DNA from: CALJFL01 sp964590005 | Lineage (GTDB): Bacteria > Pseudomonadota > Gammaproteobacteria > Pseudomonadales > Halieaceae | DNA length: 64,000 bases | Reading direction: 5' to 3' | Assembly: GCA_964590005.1 (NCBI GenBank) | Contig: CAZPVJ010000002.1 | Coordinates: 42,561 to 106,560 of the forward strand | In this document: in pieces, positions 7,603-15,384 of the stretch | Layout: each line of letters opens with the position of its first letter | How positions within the stretch are numbered: the stretch's first letter is position 1 | The notes under the pieces: model-generated | Databases searched by the model: none | Told to the model about the DNA's origin: nothing | What the model saw: the letters and a program-made list of their open reading frames with translations, nothing else | Translations under genes and position numbers: made by a program

Positions 7603-10320
7603 ATGTCCGACCCGCAAGTGCCGATCGTCCTGGTGGACGGTTCCTCCTACCTCTATCGGGCGTTTCACGCGCTGCCACCGTTGACCAATTCGAGAGGTGA
7701 AGCCACTGGCGCCGTTAAAGGTGTCATCAGTATGTTGCGGCGCCTTGCCAAGGACTACCCGGAGAGTCCGGTAGTGGTTGTTTTTGACGCCAAGGGCAAG
7801 ACCTTCCGCGACGAGATGTTTGAGGCGTATAAGGCCCAAAGACCGCCCATGCCCGACGAGCTGCGCGAGCAGGTGGAACCCATTCACGATATCGTCAGGG
7901 CCATGGGCCTGCCCCTGCTGTGCGTGCCTGGTGTCGAGGCCGACGACGTGATCGGCACGCTGTCCCGGCAGGCCAGCCGTGAGGGGCTGCCTGTGGTCAT
8001 TTCAACCGGCGACAAGGACATGGCTCAACTTGTCGACGACCACACGACCCTGGTGAACACCATGACTGACACTCGAATGGATATCGAGGGTGTAAAAGAT
8101 AAGTTCGGTCTCCCGCCGGAGCTGATCATCGACTTTCTCGCCTTGATGGGCGACAAGGTCGACAATATTCCCGGTGTGGCCGGGGTGGGTGAAAAAACCG
8201 CTCTGGCGCTGCTGCAGGGCCTGGGTAGTCTCGAACAAGTTTACAGCTCTCTGGACAAGGTGGCGGACCTGGACTTTCGAGGCGCCAAGACCATGGCCGC
8301 TAAACTTGAGGCAGAGCGGGATAACGCTGAGCTTTCCTATCGCCTGGCCACCATCAAGACCGACGTTGAACTGGACGTAGGACTCAACGAGTTGGTTAAT
8401 GGCGAGCCAGATCGCGATACCTTGCAGGCGCTATATACCCGGCTCGAATTCAAAGCCTGGTTGGAGGAGCTTCTTGGGGACGAAGAGCATGCTATCGACC
8501 CTGAACAAGCTGTCGGTGAGTACGCAACCATTTTGACCCAGGCGGACTTTGATCGATGGTTGGATAAGCTGGAAAGCGCCGAGGTATTCGCCTTTGATAC
8601 GGAGACCACCAGCCTGGACTACATGCAAGCGGAGATCGTGGGCGTTTCATTCGCCGTAACGATAGGGGAGGCCGCCTACGTGCCCCTGGCCCACGACTAT
8701 GAGGGCGCGCCGGAGCAATTGGATCGCGATGCCGTTTTGGCGAGTTTGAAACCGCTATTGGAAGATCAGGGTAAAGCCAAGCTCGGGCAGAATCTGAAGT
8801 ACGATGCGAGTGTCCTGGCCAACCACGGTATTACTTTGCGCGGTATCGCCTACGACACAATGCTCGAATCCTACGTACTCGAATCAACTGGCAGCCGCCA
8901 CGATATGGACAGCCTGGCGCTCAAATACCTGGGTATGAAAACCATTCACTTTGAGGACGTGGCAGGGAAGGGCGCCAAACAACTGACGTTTAACCAGGTC
9001 AGGGTTGAAGATGCGGCGCCCTACGCCGCGGAAGATGCTGACATTACCCTGCGCCTGCACGAGGCGCTGTGGCCCAGGCTGGAGGCTGCACCGAGCCTAA
9101 AGTCAGTGTTCGACACCATCGAATTACCGCTGGTTCCGGTGCTTTCCCGGATAGAGCGGCAGGGTGCGCTGCTTTCCCGGGAATTACTTGAGCAACAAAG
9201 TGTAGAGCTTGGGGAACGCCTCGAAGAGCTGAGAGGCCAGGCTTTTGACCTGGCGGGCCAGGAGTTCAACCTCGGATCGCCCAAGCAACTCGGTGAAATT
9301 CTGTTCCAGAAGCTGGAGCTGCCGGTCATCAAGAAAACACCCAAAGGTGCACCTTCAACGGCGGAAGATGTGCTGGCGGAGCTCGCCCTGGATTACCCAC
9401 TACCCAAACTACTCCTTGAATACCGAAGCTTGAGTAAGCTGAAGTCGACCTATACCGACAAGTTGCCGGAGATGATCGATGGGCGCACCGGGCGTGTACA
9501 TACCTCGTACCACCAGGCCGTCACTGCCACCGGCCGACTGTCTTCCTCGGACCCGAATCTGCAGAACATACCGATCAGGACAGAGGAGGGCAGGCGGATT
9601 CGTCGGGCTTTTATAGCGCCCAAGGGCTACCGCATCGTCGCTGCTGATTACTCACAGATCGAGTTGCGGATTATGGCGCACCTGTCCGGCGACAGCGGGC
9701 TGATGCAAGCCTTCAACGACAACCGCGACGTGCATCGCGCGACGGCGGCTGAGGTATTCGAGGTGGGCGAAGACGAGGTATCTGGCGACCAGCGCCGCAA
9801 GGCCAAGGCAATCAACTTTGGACTGATCTACGGGATGTCGGCTTTTGGCTTGGCCAAGCAGTTGCACCTGGGGCGCAATGAGGCGCAGTTGTACATCGAT
9901 CGTTACTTTGAACGCTACCCGGGCGTGGCCGAGTACATGGACCGGACGCGGGAGTTGGCTCATGAGCAGGGCTATGTCGAAACCCTGTTCGGCCGACGTC
10001 TGTATCTACCGGAGATCAACGCTCGCAACAAGATGCGAGTGCAAGCGGCAGAGCGGACGGCAATCAACGCGCCCATGCAGGGTACCGCAGCCGATATCAT
10101 CAAGAAGGCCATGCTGTCGGTTGACGACTGGTTGCAGGCGGGCGCTGCCGATGCGCGCATGATCATGCAGGTCCACGACGAATTGGTGCTCGAAGTCGCT
10201 GAGCAAGAGGTAAACTCGGTGTGTGCCGAGCTCTGTGGCCTGATGTCCGCCGCGGCCTCCCTGTCGGTACCCTTACTGGTAGAGGCCGGCGTGGGCGATA
10301 ACTGGGATGAGGCACATTAA
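7603..10320 (+). CDS. polA: DNA polymerase I
   Basis: 905 residues, full length. The N-terminal 5'-3' exonuclease begins at VLVDGSSYLYRAFHALPP (about 5-22) and includes GDKVDNIPGVAGVGEKTA near 183. The 3'-5' proofreading domain is intact, with FAFDTETTSLDY near 331 supplying the DxE metal ligands. The polymerase domain has motif A DYSQIELRI, motif B RRKAKAINFGLIYG and motif C VHDELVLEV. It fills gaps during Okazaki fragment processing and excision repair. AAGG lies 8 bases before the ATG. The stop is followed by a candidate small RNA and then engB on the other strand, the order that in E. coli and Pseudomonas contains Spot 42 or ErsA. Confidence 0.98.
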   Translation: MSDPQVPIVLVDGSSYLYRAFHALPPLTNSRGEATGAVKGVISMLRRLAKDYPESPVVVVFDAKGKTFRDEMFEAYKAQRPPMPDELREQVEPIHDIVRAMGLPLLCVPGVEADDVIGTLSRQASREGLPVVISTGDKDMAQLVDDHTTLVNTMTDTRMDIEGVKDKFGLPPELIIDFLALMGDKVDNIPGVAGVGEKTALALLQGLGSLEQVYSSLDKVADLDFRGAKTMAAKLEAERDNAELSYRLATIKTDVELDVGLNELVNGEPDRDTLQALYTRLEFKAWLEELLGDEEHAIDPEQAVGEYATILTQADFDRWLDKLESAEVFAFDTETTSLDYMQAEIVGVSFAVTIGEAAYVPLAHDYEGAPEQLDRDAVLASLKPLLEDQGKAKLGQNLKYDASVLANHGITLRGIAYDTMLESYVLESTGSRHDMDSLALKYLGMKTIHFEDVAGKGAKQLTFNQVRVEDAAPYAAEDADITLRLHEALWPRLEAAPSLKSVFDTIELPLVPVLSRIERQGALLSRELLEQQSVELGERLEELRGQAFDLAGQEFNLGSPKQLGEILFQKLELPVIKKTPKGAPSTAEDVLAELALDYPLPKLLLEYRSLSKLKSTYTDKLPEMIDGRTGRVHTSYHQAVTATGRLSSSDPNLQNIPIRTEEGRRIRRAFIAPKGYRIVAADYSQIELRIMAHLSGDSGLMQAFNDNRDVHRATAAEVFEVGEDEVSGDQRRKAKAINFGLIYGMSAFGLAKQLHLGRNEAQLYIDRYFERYPGVAEYMDRTRELAHEQGYVETLFGRRLYLPEINARNKMRVQAAERTAINAPMQGTAADIIKKAMLSVDDWLQAGAADARMIMQVHDELVLEVAEQEVNSVCAELCGLMSAAASLSVPLLVEAGVGDNWDEAH

Positions 10321-10333
10321 ACGGAGCCCAGCG

Positions 10334-10361
10334 GGAACTTTTTGTTGTTATTCCAGTCTGA
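10334..10361 (+). promoter_or_regulatory. Candidate sigma-E/AlgU-type promoter
   Basis: GGAACTT (10334-10340), 16 bases, then TCTGA (10357-10361). This matches the extracytoplasmic-stress sigma consensus of RpoE and AlgU (GAACTT-N16/17-TCTGA) exactly. It begins 14 bases after the polA stop and points at the hairpin array that ends in an intrinsic terminator. A start near 10367-10369 is expected from the usual spacing. Three other GAACTT strings I noticed lie inside genes and were not considered. Confidence 0.7.
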
Positions 10362-10366
10362 AATCT

Positions 10367-10481
10367 CGTAGTAATTGCTACTACGGGCGGCCTGTCTCCG
10401 CAGGCCGTTGCAAGCAAGTCTCTTTCCCCAGAGACCCAAGCTGTCCCGGCTGCCTCCCCCCTAAAGGCGGCCGGGTTTTTT
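10367..10481 (+). ncRNA. Candidate small regulatory RNA at the polA-engB (Spot 42/ErsA) locus
   Basis: About 115 nt from the predicted start to the U-tract. Four successive hairpins are visible: CGTAGTA/TACTACG (10367-10385, loop ATTGC), CGGCCTG/CAGGCCG (10388-10407, loop TCTCCG), GTCTCT/AGAGAC (10418-10435, loop TTCCCC), and a 10-bp terminator stem (10445-10475) with TTTTTT. Loops 2 to 4 are pyrimidine-rich and complementary to Shine-Dalgarno sequences. The linker TTGCAAGCAA lies between hairpins 2 and 3. In enterics this gap encodes Spot 42, and in Pseudomonas the sigma22-dependent ErsA. Shared position, sigma-E-type promoter and length support an analogue; primary-sequence homology was not tested. 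Confidence 0.65.
10445..10481 (+). terminator. Rho-independent terminator after polA/sRNA
   Basis: CCCGGCTGCC pairs with GGCGGCCGGG over 10 bp (one G-U), with an 11-base C-rich loop and six T residues. There is no T-run on the opposite strand, so it acts for the plus strand only, ending the candidate sRNA and any polA read-through. Confidence 0.88.
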
Positions 10482-10489
10482 ATACCCCC

Positions 10490-11155
10490 CTATTGGGATA
10501 GCTCTTCGTCCTCTTCCTCATACACGCTGGTGTCGGTAAGCCAGGCATCAAGCACTTCCGTGAGCGCCTGACGGCCGTCGTGCTTCAGTGCAGAAAACAG
10601 TTGCACAGTGACCAGTTCAGCGTGTTCCGCCAGTTTTGCCCGGACCTGCAACAGCGTACTTTTTGCCGGGCCTTTCTTCAGCTTGTCCGCTTTGGTCAGC
10701 AGTATATGAACGGGCATATTGGCCGCCAGTGCCCAGCCCAGCATCTGCTCATCAAAGGGCTGCAGCGGATGTCTGACGTCCATCAGCAATACCATACCGC
10801 GCAGGCTTTGCCGTCGCTGCAGGTAATTTTCGAGCTGCCTGGTCCACTCTTGCTTCACCGCCTGGGGCACCTTCGCAAATCCATAGCCGGGCAGATCTAC
10901 CAGCCGTTGTCTGTCGCTGAGCCGGAAAAAGTTGAGCAGGCGGGTGCGCCCCGGCGTTTTGGAGGTTCTCGCCAGCTTCTTGTTGTTTGTTAAGCTGTTG
11001 ATTGCACTCGATTTGCCGGCATTGGAGCGCCCTGCGAAGGCCACCTCCCATCCTTCGTCAGCCGGACACTGACTGAGTTTGCTGGCGCTGGTCTCGAAGC
11101 TGGCCTGACGATAGTCTGGCGCTGGAATTTCTCCAGCGAGGTCGCTTTGGGTCAT
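10490..11155 (-). CDS. engB: Ribosome biogenesis GTP-binding protein EngB (YsxC/YihA)
   Basis: 221 residues from the ATG at 11155. The open frame continues upstream to 11428, but that part overlaps the divergent cytochrome promoter and gene and is not EngB-like. G motifs are visible: P-loop GRSNAGKSS near 40, switch II DLPGYGFA near 85 and TKADK near 150. EngB is an essential GTPase for 50S subunit assembly. An acidic C-terminal tail (YEEEDEELSQ) is present. No strong Shine-Dalgarno lies before 11155. The neighbouring polA on the other side of the sRNA is a conserved arrangement. Confidence 0.95.
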   Translation of the reverse strand: MTQSDLAGEIPAPDYRQASFETSASKLSQCPADEGWEVAFAGRSNAGKSSAINSLTNNKKLARTSKTPGRTRLLNFFRLSDRQRLVDLPGYGFAKVPQAVKQEWTRQLENYLQRRQSLRGMVLLMDVRHPLQPFDEQMLGWALAANMPVHILLTKADKLKKGPAKSTLLQVRAKLAEHAELVTVQLFSALKHDGRQALTEVLDAWLTDTSVYEEEDEELSQ

Positions 11156-11190
11156 CTTGCGGATCGCTTTTTTGGTGGCCACATCTCGTA

Positions 11191-11196
11191 TATAAT
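11191..11196 (+). promoter_or_regulatory. Probable -10 box of the cytochrome c5 gene
   Basis: A perfect TATAAT with a poor upstream -35 (T-rich stretch around 11168-11173). Transcription would begin near 11203, giving a leader of about 72 bases that contains a perfect 8-bp hairpin at 11228-11246. Assignment rests on sequence only. Confidence 0.4.
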
Positions 11197-11227
11197 GCCA
11201 CAGCTTTTTTCGACTGTTATCAATTGC

Positions 11228-11246
11228 TTGCGGCGACTCGCCGCAA
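11228..11246 (+). other. Leader hairpin upstream of cytochrome c5 gene
   Basis: TTGCGGCG (11228-11235) faces CGCCGCAA (11239-11246) around a three-base ACT loop, 28 bases before the ATG at 11275. It has no T-tract and so is not a terminator. It may stabilise the mRNA 5' end or hide regulatory sequence; no known riboswitch matches. Confidence 0.4.
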
Positions 11247-11274
11247 ACCTGAACTAAGAGATCCGAGGTCCCTG

Positions 11275-11568
11275 ATGAAGAAGCTGTTAATTCTGGCCTG
11301 TACTTTTTTTGCTGCGACTGCGTTGGCAGAGCCTGATATGGACAAATACAACAAGAGCTGCGCTGTGTGTCATGCTTCCGGCGCGGCCAATGCGCCAAAA
11401 ACCGGTGATGCCACTGCCTGGGAGCCACGCATGGCGAAGGGCATGGATGTGCTGGTGCAAGCCGTCGAGAACGGCCTCAACGCGATGCCGCCAAAGGGAA
11501 TGTGCTTTGACTGCTCTGCGGACGATTACAAGGCCCTGATCGAATACATGGCCAAGCCTGCGAGCTAA
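11275..11568 (+). CDS. Cytochrome c5 family protein
   Basis: 97 residues from the ATG at 11275; a TTG at 11224 opens the frame earlier but would precede a perfectly good signal peptide. MKKLLILACTFFAATALA directs export to the periplasm. The heme motif CAVCH is at about 30-34, and the C-terminal GMCFDCSADDYKALIEYM carries the distal Met and the extra Cys pair typical of cytochrome c5/c555 proteins. It is a small monoheme electron carrier, possibly serving the oxidase encoded at the start of the window (inference). The diheme cytochrome c4 gene follows after 33 bases. Confidence 0.9.
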   Translation: MKKLLILACTFFAATALAEPDMDKYNKSCAVCHASGAANAPKTGDATAWEPRMAKGMDVLVQAVENGLNAMPPKGMCFDCSADDYKALIEYMAKPAS

Positions 11569-11601
11569 GCCTTTCTGCTCGACTAATCACCTGGAAAGAC
11601 A

Positions 11602-12237
11602 ATGAACAGATCTGTTATGACCTTTGCCCTTCTTCTGGGCGTCTCACAGCTGGCACACTCGGCCGAAGTCACCCTGTCGGGGGATGCTGCTGCGGGCAAA
11701 GACAAGGCGGTGACCTGTAGCGCCTGCCACGGCGCCGATGGTAATAGCGCAGCCCCGACTTTTCCCAAGCTTGCGGGCCAGGGAGAGAAATACCTGCAAA
11801 AGCAAATGCGGGACATTCGCGATGGCGCAAGGCCCGTGCCGACCATGGTGGGCCAGGTAGACAATATGTCTGACCAGGACCTCGCTGATATTGCTGCGTT
11901 TTATGCAGGCCAGCCGGCATCCGGTGGCCAGACTGATCCTGAATTGTTGGCCCTGGGACAGAAAATCTATCGCAGTGGCGTGATGGAGCGTAATGTAGCC
12001 GCTTGCACCGCCTGTCATTCGCCCACGGGTAAAGGCAATGCACCTGCCGGTTTTCCCGCCCTCGCTGGTCAACATGCGGAGTACACGGCAGCGCAATTAC
12101 GTAATTATCGCAAGGGCTACGAAGACGAGACTGGCCGCACCAATGACGGTGACAGCAAGATTATGCGGACCACGGCTTTCGGCCTGAGTGATATGGAAAT
12201 CGACGCAGTGGCCAGCTATGTTGCGGGATTGAAATAA
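11602..12237 (+). CDS. Diheme cytochrome c4
   Basis: 211 residues with signal peptide (about 1-20, ending AHSA) and two tandem cytochrome c domains, each with a heme site: CSACHGADG near 33 and CTACHSPTGKG near 136. Distal Met candidates are in VPTMVGQ and KIMRTTAF. Cytochrome c4 is a periplasmic or membrane-associated electron donor to terminal oxidases. The size and c4 domain spacing are normal. It lies downstream of the c5 gene and ends at a strong intrinsic terminator, so the two probably form an operon. Confidence 0.94.
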   Translation: MNRSVMTFALLLGVSQLAHSAEVTLSGDAAAGKDKAVTCSACHGADGNSAAPTFPKLAGQGEKYLQKQMRDIRDGARPVPTMVGQVDNMSDQDLADIAAFYAGQPASGGQTDPELLALGQKIYRSGVMERNVAACTACHSPTGKGNAPAGFPALAGQHAEYTAAQLRNYRKGYEDETGRTNDGDSKIMRTTAFGLSDMEIDAVASYVAGLK

Positions 12238-12256
12238 GTCCCTGGGTTATGAAACT

Positions 12257-12280
12257 AAGGTGGTTTAGGCCACCTTTTTT
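12257..12280 (+). terminator. Rho-independent terminator after cytochrome c4
   Basis: AAGGTGG (12257-12263), a six-base loop, CCACCTT (12270-12276), then a T-run to 12280. It closes the cytochrome c5-c4 transcription unit. Confidence 0.88.
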
Positions 12281-12345
12281 ATGCCTGATGAAACAAGCCG
12301 CCTGAATTACTGTCTCAAAGTGAGACTGAATTGATGGAGAAAAAC

Positions 12346-12996
12346 ATGTTAAAGCGCCTGTTAATGCCGTTTGCCCTGGTATTTTTGACTCCGCTTTGGG
12401 CCTGTGCCCAGGAAGAGCAGAGCTGGGAAGAGGGTAAACACTACGACCTTATCACCCCTGCTATCCGTACCGCCGATCCCGCAAAGATCGAGGTGACGGA
12501 GTTTTTCTGGTACGGCTGTGGCCACTGTTACAACTTTGAGCCAGTGATCAGCCAGTGGAAAAAAACCCTGGCGGATGACGTGGTATTTCGCGGATCACCG
12601 GCAGCCTGGAATAAGCCTATGGAACTCCACGCCAAGGCGTATTACGCGGCCGAGGTTCTCGGTGTGCTCGATACCATGCACCTGGTCATCTTCCAGGCCA
12701 TGAACGTTGACCGTAAGCGGCTTTCCTCGGAGGCTGAAATCGCCGAACTGTTCGCAGAGCATGGCGTCAGTGCTGAAGATTTCTCCAAAGCGTTCAACTC
12801 CTTTGGTGTCGGCAGCCAGGCTCGCCAGGCGTCTGCCAACGCCCGCGCCGCAAAAATCACTGGTACGCCGGAAATGATGGTCAACGGTAAGTACCGTATA
12901 AGCACCCGAAAGGTTGGCAGTCAGGCCAATATGCTGAAGCTGGCGGATTTCTTGATCGAGAAGGAGCGCGCAGCGGCCGCGGCCAGTAATAGCTGA
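12346..12996 (+). CDS. dsbA: Thiol:disulfide interchange protein DsbA
   Basis: 216 residues from the ATG at 12346, which has GGAG six bases upstream; the frame opens at a TTG at 12331. A signal peptide ends near WACAQ. The thioredoxin-fold active site CGHC is in EFFWYGCGHCYNFEP (about 55-69), and the cis-proline loop TGTPEMMVNGKY lies near 173. DsbA introduces disulfides into exported proteins, including c-type cytochromes. The upstream cytochrome genes are in the same direction but separated by a terminator, so dsbA likely has its own promoter. The Ala-rich C-terminal tail is ordinary. Confidence 0.94.
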   Translation: MLKRLLMPFALVFLTPLWACAQEEQSWEEGKHYDLITPAIRTADPAKIEVTEFFWYGCGHCYNFEPVISQWKKTLADDVVFRGSPAAWNKPMELHAKAYYAAEVLGVLDTMHLVIFQAMNVDRKRLSSEAEIAELFAEHGVSAEDFSKAFNSFGVGSQARQASANARAAKITGTPEMMVNGKYRISTRKVGSQANMLKLADFLIEKERAAAAASNS

Positions 12997-13037
12997 TAGC
13001 GGTTTTGTTGTATCCCCAGGGTATGGGGGTTGGCGAG

Positions 13038-13061
13038 AAAGCCCCGATTGTGGGGCTTTTT
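13038..13061. terminator. Bidirectional terminator between dsbA and cysteine synthase
   Basis: AAAGCCCC (13038-13045), loop GATTGT, GGGGCTTT (13052-13059) and further T residues. The A-run on the left makes it usable from both strands, which suits two convergent genes. Confidence 0.85.
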
Positions 13062-13062
13062 G

Positions 13063-14070
13063 CTATATGGACAGCCAGTGAGGGACGGGCAGACCCTTGT
13101 TTTGCAAGAAGACCGGGTTGAATAGCTTGCTCTGGTATCGATTCCCATAGTCACACAAGATCGTCACGATCGTATGCCCCGGTCCCATATGCTGGGCGAG
13201 CCTCACGGCGCCGGCAATGTTGATACCAGCGGACCCTCCCAGGCAAAGCCCCTCGTGCTCCAGTAGGTCAAAGACATAGGGCAGTGCCTCGGCGTCGCTG
13301 ATCCTGAAGGGTACATCCACCTCTGCTTGGGCAATATTGTCGGTGACGTGATTAATACCGATGCCCTCGAGCATGGAGCTGCCTTCGCCGGCGTCCAGGT
13401 TGCCACTACGGTAGTATTCATACAGTGACGCACCTTCGGGGTCAGCAAGCCCGATTACGATGTCTTTGTTGACCGCCTTTAGCGCCTGCGACACACCCGC
13501 CAGTGTACCGCCGGTACCCACGGCACAGATGAACCCGTCGACCTTGCCGACGGTCTGATCCCAGATTTCTACGCCGGTGGTTTCACGGTGAATTTCCATA
13601 TTGGCCAGGTTGTCGAATTGGCGGGCCCAGACGGCGCCGTTTTCTTCCCGTTCCGCCAGCTTCTTGGCCAGTCGCTCAGCGGTGTGGATATAGTGGTTTG
13701 GGTCACTGTAGGAGGTGGCGCCTACCAGGTGCAGGTCTGCGCCCAGTAATTCCAGAGAATCTATTTTTTCCTTGCTCTGGGTAACCGGCATCACGACGCT
13801 GCTCTTGTACCCCAGTGCATTGGCGATAAGTGTCAGGCCGATTCCCGTGTTGCCCGCGGTGCCCTCGACAATACGCCCTCCGGGTTCCAGTTCGCCGGAT
13901 TTTTCGGCGGCGCGGATGATGCCCAGTGCAGTTCTGTCCTTGACCGAACCACCAGGGTTGAGAAATTCAGCCTTGCCCAGGATGGTACAGCCGGTTTTCT
14001 CCGAAGCCTGGCGGAGGTATAGCAGGGGTGTGTTGCCGATCAGGCTGGTTACGTCATGAGCAGCGTGCAA
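13063..14070 (-). CDS. Cysteine synthase A family protein
   Basis: 335 residues, a PLP-dependent beta-family enzyme that makes cysteine from O-acetylserine and sulfide. The PLP lysine is in NPGGSVKDRTAL (about 37-48), the phosphate-binding loop is GTAGNTG (about 71) and GTGGTLAG lies near 187. The subtype ends CDYGNRYQSKLFNP..., as in the somewhat longer cysteine synthases of many marine proteobacteria. The start is TTG at 14070 with GGAG about eight bases upstream. It follows a Bcr/CflA-type exporter gene by 52 bases on the same strand. Other PLP beta-family functions, such as cystathionine beta-synthase, are less likely from the motifs. Confidence 0.88.
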   Translation of the reverse strand: MHAAHDVTSLIGNTPLLYLRQASEKTGCTILGKAEFLNPGGSVKDRTALGIIRAAEKSGELEPGGRIVEGTAGNTGIGLTLIANALGYKSSVVMPVTQSKEKIDSLELLGADLHLVGATSYSDPNHYIHTAERLAKKLAEREENGAVWARQFDNLANMEIHRETTGVEIWDQTVGKVDGFICAVGTGGTLAGVSQALKAVNKDIVIGLADPEGASLYEYYRSGNLDAGEGSSMLEGIGINHVTDNIAQAEVDVPFRISDAEALPYVFDLLEHEGLCLGGSAGINIAGAVRLAQHMGPGHTIVTILCDYGNRYQSKLFNPVFLQNKGLPVPHWLSI

Positions 14071-14122
14071 GATCAGGTCTCCGTGCTTGGGCGGGTCAGT
14101 ATGCCACAGCGCAGCTGGCCGG

Positions 14123-15325
14123 TCAGGCGATCCCGTTCCGCGACAGGTAGTGCACCCGCAAGCCGAGTAGCACCGCGATAACCGTTATTACAAACATGCC
14201 CTGGATCATCGGTACTGGGGTGTCTACCAGGTACCGCCCCATTATTGCGGTGGCTGTGGCCGACAGGGTCATCTGGACAAAGCCAAACAACGACGAGGCG
14301 GTTCCCGCCATGTGTGGAAAGGGCCGCAAGGCAATGGCCATCGAGTGAGGAAGCACCAGCCCCAGCGCCGTCGAGTACGTCACCATGGGAAGTATCAGCG
14401 CAAGTATGCTGTCAGCCAGAACGGCGTTAGCCAACCACATCACAGCGCAACTCACTGCGGCCAGCACGGTACCCGATAGCATCACCAACTCCGAGGCAAA
14501 TACTTTACTCAGTGCTGCGCTGATAGCACTGCCCAGGATGTAGCCGATTACCGAGCTGATAAATATAAAGCCAAAAAACTCCACCGGCATGCCGAACATA
14601 TTGATAAAAATGAAGCTGGAGGATGACAGGTACACCATCAGGCCCGCGTAAATCATCGAGGCGGCACTGGCCACGGACAGGAAGTAAGGGTTGACCAGTA
14701 GTTCCAGGTAGTTGCGGGCGATACCTGTGGGGTGCAGGCTCTGTTTTACCGGCAACGTTTCGGCCAGGAAGCGATGAACGAGTAATAGAATTGTTGCTCC
14801 GTACAGGGCCAGGAAATAGAAAATACTGGTCCAGGGTAGATAGAGCAGCAGCAGGCCACCGATCGCCGGCGCGACTGCGGGCGCAAGTGCCATCAGCATG
14901 GCGATGATGGACAGGGCTCGGGCCGCGCGGTCCGGGCCGAATACATCTCGAACAATCGTTCTCGCCAGCGTTGGCCCCACACAGGCGCCCACGCCCTGTA
15001 AAAACCGGTACCAGAATAACTCGTCGACATGTGTTGCCAGGGCACAACCAATAGAGGCAATGACAAACAGCAGGGTTCCGGCGATGAGTAGTGGCCGTCG
15101 ACCAAAGCGGTCCGCCAGGGGCCCGCAGGCGAGATGAAACACCGCAAACCCTGTCAGGTACGCACTCAGGGTGAGGTGCATATGGGCAATGTCTGTATCC
15201 AGCGCCACCATCATCTGCGGCATGGCGGGCAGGTACATGTCGACGGTCAGCGGCCCAAGCGCGACCAGAGCCGCCAGTAGAGCCAGTAGCTTGGGAGAGT
15301 CATTGTCTATTCGGGCGGCTGTCAT
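14123..15325 (-). CDS. Bcr/CflA family MFS efflux transporter
   Basis: 400 residues with about 12 membrane helices. The DHA1 pattern is visible: GPLTVDMYLPAMPQM in helix 1 (about 24-38), GPLADRFGRRPLL (motif A, about 68-80) and FLQGVGACVGPTLARTIVRD (motif C region, about 109-128). The family exports drugs such as bicyclomycin, and E. coli Bcr is also known to export cysteine when overproduced. Because the next gene is cysteine synthase, a role in exporting cysteine or a related thiol is a reasonable inference, but substrate cannot be read from the sequence. Confidence 0.88.
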   Translation of the reverse strand: MTAARIDNDSPKLLALLAALVALGPLTVDMYLPAMPQMMVALDTDIAHMHLTLSAYLTGFAVFHLACGPLADRFGRRPLLIAGTLLFVIASIGCALATHVDELFWYRFLQGVGACVGPTLARTIVRDVFGPDRAARALSIIAMLMALAPAVAPAIGGLLLLYLPWTSIFYFLALYGATILLLVHRFLAETLPVKQSLHPTGIARNYLELLVNPYFLSVASAASMIYAGLMVYLSSSSFIFINMFGMPVEFFGFIFISSVIGYILGSAISAALSKVFASELVMLSGTVLAAVSCAVMWLANAVLADSILALILPMVTYSTALGLVLPHSMAIALRPFPHMAGTASSLFGFVQMTLSATATAIMGRYLVDTPVPMIQGMFVITVIAVLLGLRVHYLSRNGIA

Positions 15326-15384
15326 CAGCCGTCCATGGTATCACCGGGTGAACAACCCGGGGCGTGTGAGGTATCCGGGAAAGA

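Noticed and set aside
11156..11428. N-terminal extension of engB by about 91 codons
   Set aside because: It overlaps the divergent cytochrome c5 promoter and gene start, is not EngB-like, and the ATG at 11155 gives the normal protein length.
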